A stretch of 64,000 nucleotides of DNA from Polaromonas sp. CF318 (GCF_000282655.1 NZ_AKIV01000018.1:19415-83414); one strand, 5' to 3'. Numbered from the stretch's first letter, positions 35,109-43,903 are shown. The notes: generated by a model not told the origin, from the letters alone. Numbers and translations are program-made.

Positions 35109-36059
35109 ATGCGCAGGCCAGCCCTTTACAGCAGTTCAAACCGTCCGGCAAAGGGCGCGGGTGACGGGGGCGCGCAAGTACCCGACGAAGCCACCACCGC
35201 GACGGCCGGGACCATGGAGCCGGCCACCCCTTCCCGCTTCCCCCGTCTTGCCCGGCTCGCCCAACACGCCGCGCGCCACCAGCTTTACCTGCTCTGGTCC
35301 GTGGTCGGCCTGCTGGCCCTGCTGCTGGCGATCAGCTTTTCCTCGCCGCTGCGCCACCCGGCGCGCAAGCTGACCCAGGAAGACATCAACGCGGCCGTGC
35401 TCAAGACCCTGGAGACCACGGTGCTGCCCTCGCCCGGCACCAAGGCGTACGACACCATCATCCCCTCGGTGGTGCGCATCACCGGCCTGGGCAAGGACAA
35501 GGACGGCAAGGAAGACACCGAGCAGCGCAGCGTGGGCACCGGCGTGGTGATTGTCGACAAGGGCATCATCCTGACCAACCTGCACGTGGTGCAGAACGCC
35601 CAGATCATCAAAGTCACCTTTGCCGACGGGCTGGAGTCCACCGCCAGCATCACCGGCGTGCAGCCCGAGAACGACCTCGCCGTGCTGCAGGCCCACAAAA
35701 TCCCCGACGACCTGATTGCCGCCACCATGCGCTCCACCGCCGACCTGGCCCCCGGCGACCAGGTCATGGCCGTGGGTTACCCCTTCGGCATAGGTCCCTC
35801 GGCATCGCAGGGCGTCATTTCCGGGCTCAAGCGCAACTTCCGCTCACCCGAAGGCAAGCAGATGATGAGCAACCTGATCCAGTTCGACGCCGCCGCCAAC
35901 CCCGGCAACTCCGGCGGCCCGCTGGTCACCATGGACGGCGAGGTGGTCGGCATCGTCACCGCCATCTTCAATCCCAACCAGCAGCGCACCTTTGTCGGCA
36001 TAGGCTTTGCGGTGCCGATTGAAAACGCCGCCTCGGCCGCCGGCATGCCGCCGTTCTGA
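35109..36059 (+). CDS. HtrA-like S1C serine protease without PDZ domain
   Basis: A 316-aa membrane-anchored trypsin-like protease. One transmembrane helix (LYLLWSVVGLLALLLAIS, about residues 59-76) is followed by the catalytic domain with His in LTNLHVVQ, Asp in ENDLAVLQ and Ser in NPGNSGGPL. The chain ends soon after the protease domain, so no PDZ domain is present, unlike DegP/DegS. The start has AGAGGTG upstream. It precedes moxR by 40 nt and may be cotranscribed with it. Confidence 0.87.
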   Translation: MRRPALYSSSNRPAKGAGDGGAQVPDEATTATAGTMEPATPSRFPRLARLAQHAARHQLYLLWSVVGLLALLLAISFSSPLRHPARKLTQEDINAAVLKTLETTVLPSPGTKAYDTIIPSVVRITGLGKDKDGKEDTEQRSVGTGVVIVDKGIILTNLHVVQNAQIIKVTFADGLESTASITGVQPENDLAVLQAHKIPDDLIAATMRSTADLAPGDQVMAVGYPFGIGPSASQGVISGLKRNFRSPEGKQMMSNLIQFDAAANPGNSGGPLVTMDGEVVGIVTAIFNPNQQRTFVGIGFAVPIENAASAAGMPPF

Positions 36060-36099
36060 ACACCTTCCAACATCCCTGACCTCCCAAGGACCCCGCCGC

Positions 36100-37113
36100 A
36101 TGGAACAGACCACTCCGCAAAACGCCAACCACGACACCGCCCAGCTCATGGAGCAGATTCTTTACGAGGTCAAGCGTGTGGTCGTCGGCCAGGACCGCTT
36201 CCTCGAACGCGTCATGGTCGCCATCCTGGCCCAGGGCCACCTGCTGGTCGAAGGCGTGCCGGGCCTCGCCAAGACCCTGACCATCAAGACCCTGGCCAAC
36301 ACCGTGCAGGGCCAGTTCAAGCGCATCCAGTTCACGCCCGACCTGGTGCCGGCCGACCTGGTGGGCACCCGCATCTACAACCAGAAAACCGGCGAGTTCA
36401 GCACCTCCCTGGGCCCGGTCTTCACCAACCTGCTGCTGGCCGACGAAATCAACCGCGCGCCCGCCAAGGTGCAAAGCGCGCTGCTCGAGGTCATGCAGGA
36501 GCGCCAGGTCACCATCGCCGGCACCACCCACAAGGTGCCCGAGCCCTTCCTGGTCATGGCCACGCAAAACCCGATAGAAACCGAAGGCACCTACCCGCTG
36601 CCCGAGGCGCAGGTGGACCGCTTCATGATGAAGGTGCTGGTCGACTACCCCACCGACGAGGAAGAGTTCGTCATCGTCCAGCGCGTCACCGGCCCGACCG
36701 TCGCCGTGAGCGCCGTCGCCACCACCGAGCAGCTCGCCGCCCTGCAGGCCGAATGCCGGCGCATCTACGTCGACCCTTCACTGGTGCAGTACGCGGTGCG
36801 CCTGGTGTCGGCCACACGCACGCCCGTCAAGCATGGGCTCAAGGATTTGCAGCGCTTCATCACCTTCGGCGCCAGCCCGCGCGCCACCATCAACCTGACC
36901 GAAGGCGCGCGCGCCCTGGCCCTGCTGCGCGGCCGCAGCTATGCGCTGCCCGAGGACATGACGGACCTGGTGCCCGATGTGCTGCGGCACCGGTTGGTGC
37001 TGTCGTATGAGGCCTTGTCTGAAGGCCTCTCGGCCGACGGCCTGATCGCAAAAATCATGGCAAAAATCCCGCCTCCAGCAAAACCGTTGGAACATGAAAA
37101 ACTCGCCGCCTGA
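36100..37113 (+). CDS. MoxR family AAA+ ATPase
   Basis: A 337-aa MoxR-type AAA+ ATPase with Walker A EGVPGLAKT, Walker B LLLADEINRAP, sensor-1 in VMATQNPIETEGTYPLPEAQ, and the arginine finger region. MoxR proteins act as chaperones for vWA-domain partners. The start (MEQTTPQNAN) excludes 31 out-of-family residues. It overlaps the following DUF58 gene by 20 bases, so these are strongly coupled. Confidence 0.92.
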   Translation: MEQTTPQNANHDTAQLMEQILYEVKRVVVGQDRFLERVMVAILAQGHLLVEGVPGLAKTLTIKTLANTVQGQFKRIQFTPDLVPADLVGTRIYNQKTGEFSTSLGPVFTNLLLADEINRAPAKVQSALLEVMQERQVTIAGTTHKVPEPFLVMATQNPIETEGTYPLPEAQVDRFMMKVLVDYPTDEEEFVIVQRVTGPTVAVSAVATTEQLAALQAECRRIYVDPSLVQYAVRLVSATRTPVKHGLKDLQRFITFGASPRATINLTEGARALALLRGRSYALPEDMTDLVPDVLRHRLVLSYEALSEGLSADGLIAKIMAKIPPPAKPLEHEKLAA

Positions 37114-38059
37114 ATCCGCCAAACCAGCCGCCACCGCCGAGCAGCTGCTGCGCCGGCTGGAGTGGACCGTGCTGCGCCGCCTCGACGGCCTGCTGCAGGG
37201 CGACTACCGCACGCTGCTGCGCGGCACCGGCATGGACCTGGCCGACCTGCGCGAATACCAGCACCATGACGACGTGCGCCACATCGACTGGAACGTCACC
37301 GCGCGGCTGGAGCAACCCCATGTGCGCGTCTTCACCGAAGACCGCGAGATGAGTGCCTGGTTCTTGCTGGACCTGAGCCCGTCAATGGACTTCGGCTCCA
37401 GCGAGCAGCGCAAGCGCAATGTCTCCGCCGAATTTGTCGCCGTGCTGGCCCGCATGCTGACCCGCCACGGCAACCGCGTGGGCGCCATGCTCTACGGCTC
37501 CGGCGTCGACGCCGTGCTCCCCGCGCGCGGCGGCCGCCACCATGTGCTCCATTTGCTGCACACCCTGCAGGCCCGGCCGGAAATCACCGAGCTGGGCACC
37601 ACCCGCCTGCACGAGCTCCTGGAGTCCGCCGCCAACCTGCTGCGCCGGCGCTCCACCGTGTTCGTCGTGTCCGACTTCATCAGCGAACCCGGCTGGGAGA
37701 AACCCCTGAGCCAGCTGGCCCGCCGCCACGAAGTCGTCGCCGTGCGCCTGCTGGACCCGCTGGAGCTGGACCTGCCCGACCTGGGCCTGATCCCGATACG
37801 CGACGCCGAAACCGGCGAGCAATTGCTGGTCGACACCCATGACGCGGGTTTCCGCAAACGTTTTGCGCGCATCGCCGCCCAGCGCGAGGCCGAGCTGCGG
37901 CAAGCACTGGCACGCGCCGGCGTGGATACGCTGGAGCTGTCCACCGACGACGATCTCGTCGACGCCATCATGCGCTTCACCGAACTGCGCAAGCGCCGCA
38001 GCCGGGCATCCGGCGCGGGCGGCGCCGCATTGCCGGCCCACCTCCAGCGCGCTGCCTGA
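37094..38059 (+). CDS. DUF58 domain protein, vWA-like
   Basis: A 321-aa DUF58 protein. Signature YQHHDDVRHIDWNVTARLEQPHVRVF and a vWA-like metal-binding segment LLDLSPSMDFGS. Usually follows MoxR in operons with vWA membrane proteins; proposed to bind a periplasmic or membrane target. No signal or membrane segment. It overlaps moxR by 20 nt and is followed 22 nt later by the vWA membrane protein. Confidence 0.9.
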   Translation: MKNSPPESAKPAATAEQLLRRLEWTVLRRLDGLLQGDYRTLLRGTGMDLADLREYQHHDDVRHIDWNVTARLEQPHVRVFTEDREMSAWFLLDLSPSMDFGSSEQRKRNVSAEFVAVLARMLTRHGNRVGAMLYGSGVDAVLPARGGRHHVLHLLHTLQARPEITELGTTRLHELLESAANLLRRRSTVFVVSDFISEPGWEKPLSQLARRHEVVAVRLLDPLELDLPDLGLIPIRDAETGEQLLVDTHDAGFRKRFARIAAQREAELRQALARAGVDTLELSTDDDLVDAIMRFTELRKRRSRASGAGGAALPAHLQRAA

Positions 38060-38081
38060 GCCGCCCCAAGGACCTCCCATC

Positions 38082-39185
38082 ATGAACTTCAGCGGGTTCA
38101 CCTCCTTTTTGGCCAAACTGCCTTTGCCGACCTTTTTGTGGCCGGAATTCCTGTGGCTGCTGCTGGCCATTCCGGTGCTGGTGCTCATCTACATCTGGCT
38201 GCTGCGCCGCAAGAAAAAAATGGCGCTGCGCTACGCCAGCCTCTCCATCGTGCGCGAAGCCATGGGCCGCGGCCAGGGCTTCAGGCGCCATGTGCCGCCG
38301 CTGTTGTTTCTGCTGTCCATCGCCGCCATGCTGGTCGCCGCTTCGCGCCCCTTCGCCGTCATCAGCCTGCCCTCGCAGCGCGAAACCATCATTCTGGCCA
38401 TGGACGTCTCCGGCAGCATGCGCGCCGCCGACGTGTTGCCCAACCGACTGGTCGCCGCGCAAAACGCCGCCAAGGCCTTCCTCGCCGATTTGCCGCGCAA
38501 TGTGCGTGTGGGCATCGTCGCTTTTGCCGGCACCGCCTCCGTCGTGCAGCAACCCACGCTCAGCCGCGAAGACCTGGTCGTCGCCATCGACAAATTTCAA
38601 TTGCAGCGCGGCACCGCCATCGGCAACGGCATCGTCGTCTCGCTGGCCGAGCTGTTCCCCGATGCCGGCATTGATTTAGCGTCGATGCAATACGGCCGCG
38701 AAAAACCCCGCGGCACCTCGATCGACCAGGCCCTCAACCCCGACAAAAACGCGGCAGCCAAAAAAGAGTTTGTCCCCGTCGCCCCCGGCTCCTACACCTC
38801 GGGCGCCATCATTTTGTTGACCGACGGCCAGCGCACCACAGGCGTGGATTCTTTAGACGCCGCCAAAGCTGCCGCCGACCGCGGCGTGCGCGTCTACACC
38901 GTGGGCGTGGGCACGGTAGATGGCGAAACGATTGGCTTTGAAGGCTGGTCCATGCGCGTCAAGCTGGATGAGGAGACCTTGAAGGGGATTGCCCGCACCA
39001 CGCAGGCTGAGTACTTCTACGCCGGCACTGCGGCGGATTTGAAGAAGGTCTATGAGACGCTGAGTTCGCGGCTGGCGATTGAGAAGAAGGAGACGGAGGT
39101 TTCCGGCTTGCTCGCGCTGGTGGCGGCTGCGCTGGCGCTGGTGTCGGCTAGCTTGTCGCTGCTTTGGTTTAATCGGATTCTTTAA
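38082..39185 (+). CDS. vWA domain membrane protein, BatA-like
   Basis: A 367-aa membrane protein with two N-terminal helices (around 20-45 and 65-95), a von Willebrand factor A domain with the MIDAS motif DVSGSM, and a C-terminal helix (LALVAAALALVSASLSLLWF). This is the BatA arrangement of aerotolerance-type operons. The usual BatB, BatC and BatD genes are missing downstream, where G+C drops sharply, so the operon may have been shortened by insertion. Confidence 0.88.
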   Translation: MNFSGFTSFLAKLPLPTFLWPEFLWLLLAIPVLVLIYIWLLRRKKKMALRYASLSIVREAMGRGQGFRRHVPPLLFLLSIAAMLVAASRPFAVISLPSQRETIILAMDVSGSMRAADVLPNRLVAAQNAAKAFLADLPRNVRVGIVAFAGTASVVQQPTLSREDLVVAIDKFQLQRGTAIGNGIVVSLAELFPDAGIDLASMQYGREKPRGTSIDQALNPDKNAAAKKEFVPVAPGSYTSGAIILLTDGQRTTGVDSLDAAKAAADRGVRVYTVGVGTVDGETIGFEGWSMRVKLDEETLKGIARTTQAEYFYAGTAADLKKVYETLSSRLAIEKKETEVSGLLALVAAALALVSASLSLLWFNRIL

Positions 39186-39653
39186 GCAAGAATACAAGCG
39201 CCTTCTGCAAGTCGAAGCACGCATCTAGTTTCAGGCGTTGCGCAGCTTGGACAGTCACGTGCCAAAGAAAATTACGTTCGATCAATATTAGTTACGTTGC
39301 CCTTAGTCAATTGAAAGCCATATCGGCGAATCCAGGGCAACCGCCGTGGCCTCCACAATCATGCAGGAGAAGGGAATACAAGCTTTGGTATTCCAGCCTT
39401 TAGAGGACATCCAGGGCACTGCGTGCTGATGTCACTGCGCAAAATATCATCTTTATCGTCAAATCAGTCGCAACGCGAGCATCCCGTTCTGATCTTGGCA
39501 GAGCCATCATTTACTAAACGGTAGTTGGTGTTGGCAAACTGCGCCCCCGATAGCACCACAGCGGAGTGGAGCCGATTAGCCGACTTAAAAAGGAAATATT
39601 CCCATATACAGGAAGCAAGGCGAATGTTACAAAAGGTTTCCACAGGAGAGATC
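39186..39653. other. Gene-free, lower-G+C entry of island
   Basis: A 468-nt stretch without a supported gene. The base composition falls well below that of the MoxR operon. Small overlapping ORFs on both strands have no ribosome sites and no recognisable protein. It should contain the promoter of the downstream gene pair; none was identified with confidence. It marks the likely left boundary of the acquired island. Confidence 0.5.
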
Positions 39654-40664
39654 ATGCAAGAAGAAGCCCGCGTAATGTTCTACGACATAAAGGAGTTCGG
39701 TTTTTTTAAAAGATCCGAGGAGACTCCTGCGTTTGGCGACATTGGCCAAATTCTTCGGGATCTTGAGCGGTGGGGCGCCGGAAAACAAATTGGGCTAACA
39801 AAGACGTTTGATGTAGACGGTTCGGTACTTCCCGCCTATCTCGTAGACGTGCGCCGACGCGGACAAGCATGGTTGCTCACTCTCTGGAATGAGACAGCGA
39901 ACACAGATGGCGCGGTTGCATCAATGAGTGCTTACGCTGACGTTGGAAACAGTGAAGTGACCATGAATGAACTTGCAGAAGGGGACATACCTGGTTTTGC
40001 AAGCTACTTCTGGTTTCTACCTGATCACCAAGCCGTCGCAACGGTGAGGTTTCAGCATCCCGGTGCTGGTCGGTTACAGATGCGAAGTTACGTGCAAAAA
40101 TTTATGGCTTATTTCTGCGCCAACGCCGTGACGTCGGTTGACGACGAAACCGACGGGATCCGCGTACATGGTTACAGAGCATCAGCAACAGATCCAGTTA
40201 TCAAGGCTCGTCCTCGATTTTCTATGGAACTGCATAAGAAACACGCAGAACAACAATTCCTATTAGAGTCGGCCCACAGGATAAGGAAAATCAAGAAAAA
40301 ATCCACCCTGATTCTTACCGAAAGACCGGACAGGGCGTTGTGGCAGAAACTATTAGACAGTGCTCATTTGACCGAACCTCAAGTGCGGCCCCACGACGTC
40401 AAAATTGTTTACGAGGTGGAGGTAGAGACCTTTACTCAGGAAGACGTCGCAGCGGTGATTGAAGGATGGGAAGATGAAGATCAGGCGGGCGACTATGGCT
40501 TTGTCATGCAAGGGGAACAGGAAACCTATTGGCTAGGTCGTGCCATAGCTAAAGAAACTCTGATGCTCGATATCGTGCGAGTCAATCCAGAAATAGTAGA
40601 CCCCCAGACATTAATCGAAGCACTGGCGCACAATAGAACTCGTTTGTTAAGCCTTCTGGAATGA
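39654..40664 (+). CDS. Unknown soluble protein, first gene of island module
   Basis: A 336-aa soluble protein with no family I can name. The start (MQEEARVMFYDIKEF) has AGGAGA upstream; the longer frame adds 43 residues without a ribosome site. The N-terminal half is a regular alpha/beta region (VMFYDIKEFGFF, AYLVDVRRRG, WLLTLWNETAN, FASYFWFLPDHQAVATVRFQ). The C-terminal half is charged and helix-rich (LHKKHAEQQFLLESAH). No catalytic motif is obvious. It overlaps the membrane protein gene by four bases (ATGA), so the two are translationally coupled. Lower G+C than the flanks suggests horizontal transfer. Genes like this beside small membrane proteins are often defence or toxin modules; that is inference. 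Confidence 0.7.
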   Translation: MQEEARVMFYDIKEFGFFKRSEETPAFGDIGQILRDLERWGAGKQIGLTKTFDVDGSVLPAYLVDVRRRGQAWLLTLWNETANTDGAVASMSAYADVGNSEVTMNELAEGDIPGFASYFWFLPDHQAVATVRFQHPGAGRLQMRSYVQKFMAYFCANAVTSVDDETDGIRVHGYRASATDPVIKARPRFSMELHKKHAEQQFLLESAHRIRKIKKKSTLILTERPDRALWQKLLDSAHLTEPQVRPHDVKIVYEVEVETFTQEDVAAVIEGWEDEDQAGDYGFVMQGEQETYWLGRAIAKETLMLDIVRVNPEIVDPQTLIEALAHNRTRLLSLLE

Positions 40665-41200
40665 CACAATTTTTTTTAAGGCTTCTTGGATGGGCTGTAG
40701 CCCTAGCCGCTGTTACTGCGGGGGCGTGGTACGGCCGCGCAGTTCCATTCGCTGAACAGTGGCCTATATTTGAAGCTCTTAGAACAACGGCAGCAATTAT
40801 TTTCGCTGTGATTGGGGCATGGATGGCCATCATCTACCCGGATCGTCTCAAGCTATCGCTACGTGATCCGGGTGCAAAGGTGAAGGGAGAATTATCGGGA
40901 ATGGGGAAATTGTTCACGCCCGTAGTTAATTCAACAGTAATACTGTGCATCATCCTCATTGTGGGAGCTCTTGCACCAATTCTTAAACGTCACACCCTCC
41001 CATTGGATCCCTCGATGCTTCGTGGAATCTCATACGGCCTGCTTGTCTCACTTACGTTGTGGCAGCTGTGGACTGTCGTACTTACGCTAGTCCCAGCAAG
41101 CGCAATTAAGACATATGTTGATCATGAAGACGGGCGTGTTCGACTCATAAAAAATTTGACTAAGTTAAACGTTGGCGATCCGCCTAGCAAGTCGACTTAG
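40661..41200 (+). CDS. Unknown four-helix membrane protein, second gene of island module
   Basis: A 179-aa membrane protein with about four hydrophobic helices (residues near 5-25, 40-62, 88-110, 125-150) and a short basic C-terminus. No family recognised. It starts inside the stop of the preceding gene (ATGA overlap) and so almost certainly acts with that protein at the inner membrane. The pair of a soluble protein and a multi-helix membrane protein resembles the architecture of abortive-infection systems, but no homology to a named system can be claimed. Confidence 0.7.
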   Translation: MTQFFLRLLGWAVALAAVTAGAWYGRAVPFAEQWPIFEALRTTAAIIFAVIGAWMAIIYPDRLKLSLRDPGAKVKGELSGMGKLFTPVVNSTVILCIILIVGALAPILKRHTLPLDPSMLRGISYGLLVSLTLWQLWTVVLTLVPASAIKTYVDHEDGRVRLIKNLTKLNVGDPPSKST

Positions 41201-41250
41201 CATCGCCACTGGTACTGAGTGATAAGGCAGCAGGAACGACGGAGTTCTCC

Positions 41251-41547
41251 ATGAGTTATCTGGTTTTCTGTACTTTCGATCTTAAGAATGCTGGCAGCGG
41301 TGATTACGAGAATGCATACGCTGACCTTCAATATCTGGGTCTGAGTCGCGTCCACAAAAACAGCCTGGACGGTGAAACCGTTATTCCCACGACATCGGTC
41401 ATGGGCACCTACACCGGAACGAGTGCTCAAGCCGTAAGAGATCACATTCGAGCGAAGATTGCAGAAGCATTTAAGACTCGACGACTCACGTCTGAGATAT
41501 TCGTCGTCGTTGGAGCAGATGGAACGTGGGGAGCGACGACAACGTGA
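41251..41547 (+). CDS. Small Cas2/VapD-like protein, unknown function
   Basis: A 98-aa protein starting YLVFCTFDLKNAGSGDYENAYADL, a pattern that resembles the first strand and helix of the VapD/Cas2 ferredoxin-like endoribonuclease fold; later strands are SRVHKNSLDG and SEIFVVVGADGTW. There is no CRISPR array or cas gene in the window. An ACGGAG ribosome site precedes the ATG, 50 nt after the membrane protein gene. The fold suggestion is low-confidence pattern recognition; if correct it could be an RNase or a toxin of the island module. Confidence 0.6.
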   Translation: MSYLVFCTFDLKNAGSGDYENAYADLQYLGLSRVHKNSLDGETVIPTTSVMGTYTGTSAQAVRDHIRAKIAEAFKTRRLTSEIFVVVGADGTWGATTT

Positions 41548-41618
41548 CACATCTGACATATCAGCGAGCACAGCCCCTATAAACATCGGTGCTTTGCAAT
41601 TCAATTTGGAATTTTTGT

Positions 41619-41945
41619 ATGAAATACTTCATTCCAGCCGCAGAAAATCCAGAACAGGCGGAGCGCGTCTATGAGGCTATAGCAAAGTTCAACAGCGCAC
41701 CCCTCTCAGGCGCCAGAATCTGCGCGTTGACTTGGCCGCACAACGGAATCATGATGTCGTGCGAGATTGGAAGTCAAGCTCCCTCGTACTATGGCACTGG
41801 ATCCGAATCCGTTGTTGCCATTTTTGACTGTGGCAATCTCTACAAGATTTGCACGGAGAACCGAGGGGTACTGCGGGGAGAAGCCATTCTTGCAGGCAAA
41901 GGCGATGAAACACCTCCAACCTACTTTGTTGAAGGTGGGGCTTAA
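41619..41945 (+). CDS. Hypothetical protein in island
   Basis: A 108-aa soluble protein (MKYFIPAAENPEQAERVYEA start) of unknown family. Mixed alpha/beta composition, no signal or membrane segment. The start at 41619 was preferred since the longer frame adds ten unrelated residues. Lower G+C than the chromosome. Its link to the upstream three genes is positional only. Confidence 0.5.
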   Translation: MKYFIPAAENPEQAERVYEAIAKFNSAPLSGARICALTWPHNGIMMSCEIGSQAPSYYGTGSESVVAIFDCGNLYKICTENRGVLRGEAILAGKGDETPPTYFVEGGA

Positions 41946-42056
41946 CCTTATATCGAGATACTCTGCATCGATGAACTGCGTCGCACGCTCACATGAGCTG
42001 ACGTAGAAATCGGCGACTATCAGCGAAACACTAGCGGTTGTCGAGGAATTTCAGAA

Positions 42057-42470
42057 ATGGCATTGCGATCGTCAGACGTCTCCCTTGGAACTATCGCATT
42101 CTTCGACGATAAGTTACTACTCGCGGAGCACGACATTGATGCCGGTGATACAAGTCTTGATCGCCCAGGGCCATTCGTTTGCGTTCAAGTAATGGGGGCA
42201 AAGAGTGTGTGGTGCGCTATCACTAGCGAATACCGTCCGGAGCGGCTATTCATAGAACCGAAATGGCGACAGCACGGCTCAGACAAATGGAAGGAGGATA
42301 ACCAATATCTCAATGATGGGCTCAATACGTTTCTTGGCCCAAACGTTGCATTCCTCAGGGCCGCAGCGAAAGAGTCTCCTTTCAATATGTATCGCCGCCC
42401 AAAGATTAATGCAGAGGGTGTGGCGGCTATCCTTTTTGAAGTAGACAAGCAGGGCGGACCGCTCTTCTAA
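42057..42470 (+). CDS. Hypothetical protein in island
   Basis: A 137-aa soluble protein with a beta-rich N-terminal half (SLGTIAFFDDKLLLAEH, PFVCVQVMGAKSVWCAIT) and no recognised family. The beta-barrel-like pattern is faintly reminiscent of PemK/MazF proteins, but key family residues cannot be confirmed. It is convergent with the SnoaL-like gene and lies at the right end of the low-G+C island. Confidence 0.5.
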   Translation: MALRSSDVSLGTIAFFDDKLLLAEHDIDAGDTSLDRPGPFVCVQVMGAKSVWCAITSEYRPERLFIEPKWRQHGSDKWKEDNQYLNDGLNTFLGPNVAFLRAAAKESPFNMYRRPKINAEGVAAILFEVDKQGGPLF

Positions 42471-42530
42471 GTAGCGGGCTTAATGCGGTGATGAGTATTT
42501 CTCCAATTTAAGTGGATTCGCAGAAGAATC

Positions 42531-42896
42531 TCAGACCTCGCCCTCCACCCCAGCCTCAATCACAAAAGCCCGCAACCCAGCCATCCTCCCATCCCGAAAT
42601 CGCCAGACATCGCAGTAGGCATGACGCACAGCCTTCCCCGCGTCGTCCTTCAAAGTAATCTCGCCAAGCGCCGCAACAAAGTCGCCCTCGGCAATCATGT
42701 GATGGACCTCAAACTTCGGCGGCTCCTTGTACGTGGCCGCCATCCACTGGCGAACGGCTTCCTTGCCCCTGAGCGTTCTGTCGCCGACAAAGGTCCATTG
42801 CGTGTCCTCAGTGCAGAAGTTCAGGAACCCTTCGTAGTCGCCTTTCACGATGGCCGCGCTGGCCTTCTGCAAAGTCTCTTTGTGGCTTTCTGGCAT
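42531..42896 (-). CDS. SnoaL/NTF2-like (ketosteroid-isomerase-fold) protein
   Basis: A 121-aa protein with the SnoaL-like NTF2 fold: LQKASAAIVKGDYEGFLNFC at the N-terminus, followed by EDTQWTFVGDRTLRGKEAVRQW and DVWRFRDGRMAGLRAF. Such proteins are small isomerases, ring cyclases or binding proteins; the substrate is unknown. The gene is alone, divergent from the TetR gene across a 392-nt gap. Confidence 0.82.
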   Translation of the reverse strand: MPESHKETLQKASAAIVKGDYEGFLNFCTEDTQWTFVGDRTLRGKEAVRQWMAATYKEPPKFEVHHMIAEGDFVAALGEITLKDDAGKAVRHAYCDVWRFRDGRMAGLRAFVIEAGVEGEV

Positions 42897-43102
42897 CGGG
42901 AAGTCTCCTCTGTTTGATCAGTGCTTCCAAGTCTGCCCGCGCAAACACAGAGGCTTGTCGGCCTCGGGCCGCTCGGTATGTAGGCAACAAACTTCGTTCG
43001 AGCGTCAGGCCCTGGGCATCCGCTGAATCCGGAGGAATTTCGCGCCATCCGCCGCCTGCTGGCGCGCTTCATCATGCTGCTGGGCATGTTCAAAAACGAT
43101 TA

Positions 43103-43275
43103 TTTGAATCTGCGTCCATCTGCGGGATACCGATTCATCCACAGATTTCGCAGATTTACGCAGATTAAAACCAATCCCGGTACAAGCTCGTGTGGCCAGC
43201 GTACGAGGATGGGATGAGCCCCGACGTAAATGCCCTCTCTTCAATCTGCGGAAATCTGCGAAATCTGCGGATAAA
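43103..43275. repeat. CGCAGATT-iteron inverted repeat, copy 6
   Basis: Left arm 43136-43169, 70-nt spacer, right arm 43240-43273, preceded by a partial arm in the opposite orientation (43103-43127). The spacer matches copy 5 on the reverse strand. It occupies the middle of the gap 42897-43288; the remainder of that gap shows no other feature apart from the TetR operator candidate. Confidence 0.85.
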
Positions 43276-43287
43276 TTTCTTTTAATG

Positions 43288-43303
43288 TATGATGCACATC
43301 ATG
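43288..43303. promoter_or_regulatory. Candidate TetR operator overlapping the regulator start
   Basis: TATGATGCACATCATG, a near-perfect dyad (ATGATG and CATCAT arms), overlaps the start region of the TetR gene. A related sequence, TATGACAATCATCATG, lies at 43947-43962 just upstream of the MDR oxidoreductase. The shared motif in front of two adjacent genes suggests one operator family. Confidence 0.45.
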
Positions 43304-43903
43304 CGAAACGCAAAACACCCCAAAATCAATACCCGGTCAGCCGCCAAGGAGGCCTCGCACGAACGCATCGTGTCGGTGGCCGCGCGGGCCATACGCCGCA
43401 GCGGCTACGACGGCACGGGCGTGGCCGACATCATGAAAGAGGCCGGCCTGACGCATGGGGCGTTTTATGCCCATTTCGCCTCGCGTGAGGCCATGCTGGC
43501 GGAAGCTGCGACCCGGGCCTGCGCCGAGTCTGCCGCCGTGGTGGCGGGTGTAGCGGCCGGCTCGCCGCCGGACCAAGCCATGGCGGCCATGCTGCGCGCC
43601 TACCTCTCACCGGAGCACCGGGAGCAGGTAGAGGTGGGTTGCCCGCTGGCCGCGCTGGGCTCGGAGACGCCGCGCCAGGCGCCCGAAGTGCGCCGTGCGA
43701 CCACCCGGCACGTCAAGGAAATGGTGGATTTTGTGGCCCGCCAGTCACCGGACTGGGGGCAGCCCGGCGCGCATGAGCGCGCGCTGGCGACGGTCGCCAC
43801 CATGGTCGGCACCTTGCTGCTGGCGCGTGTGGTCGACGAACCCGCGCTGGCGGACAGCTTTTGCGAAGCCGCGCTGAAGCAGCTGGTCCCGGTCTCCCAC
43901 TGA
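43289..43903 (+). CDS. TetR family transcriptional regulator
   Basis: A 204-aa TetR/AcrR regulator. The helix-turn-helix runs from ERIVSVAARAIRRSGYDGTG through IMKEAGLTHGAFYAHFASRE, typical of the TetR family of alcohol/quinone reductase regulators. The remaining 140 residues are the effector-binding helices, with the RATTRHVKEMV segment resembling YcdC/NemR-like members. Start at 43289 or 43301 cannot be decided since neither has a Shine-Dalgarno; it may be leaderless. Likely controls the two oxidoreductases that follow. Confidence 0.88.
   Translation: MMHIMRNAKHPKINTRSAAKEASHERIVSVAARAIRRSGYDGTGVADIMKEAGLTHGAFYAHFASREAMLAEAATRACAESAAVVAGVAAGSPPDQAMAAMLRAYLSPEHREQVEVGCPLAALGSETPRQAPEVRRATTRHVKEMVDFVARQSPDWGQPGAHERALATVATMVGTLLLARVVDEPALADSFCEAALKQLVPVSH

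Noticed and set aside
39464..39655. 63-aa minus-strand ORF upstream of the island gene
   Set aside because: No ribosome site and overlaps the likely promoter and start of the 336-aa gene.
41251..41547. Functional CRISPR-associated cas2
   Set aside because: No repeat array or other cas genes are present; only a distant fold resemblance.
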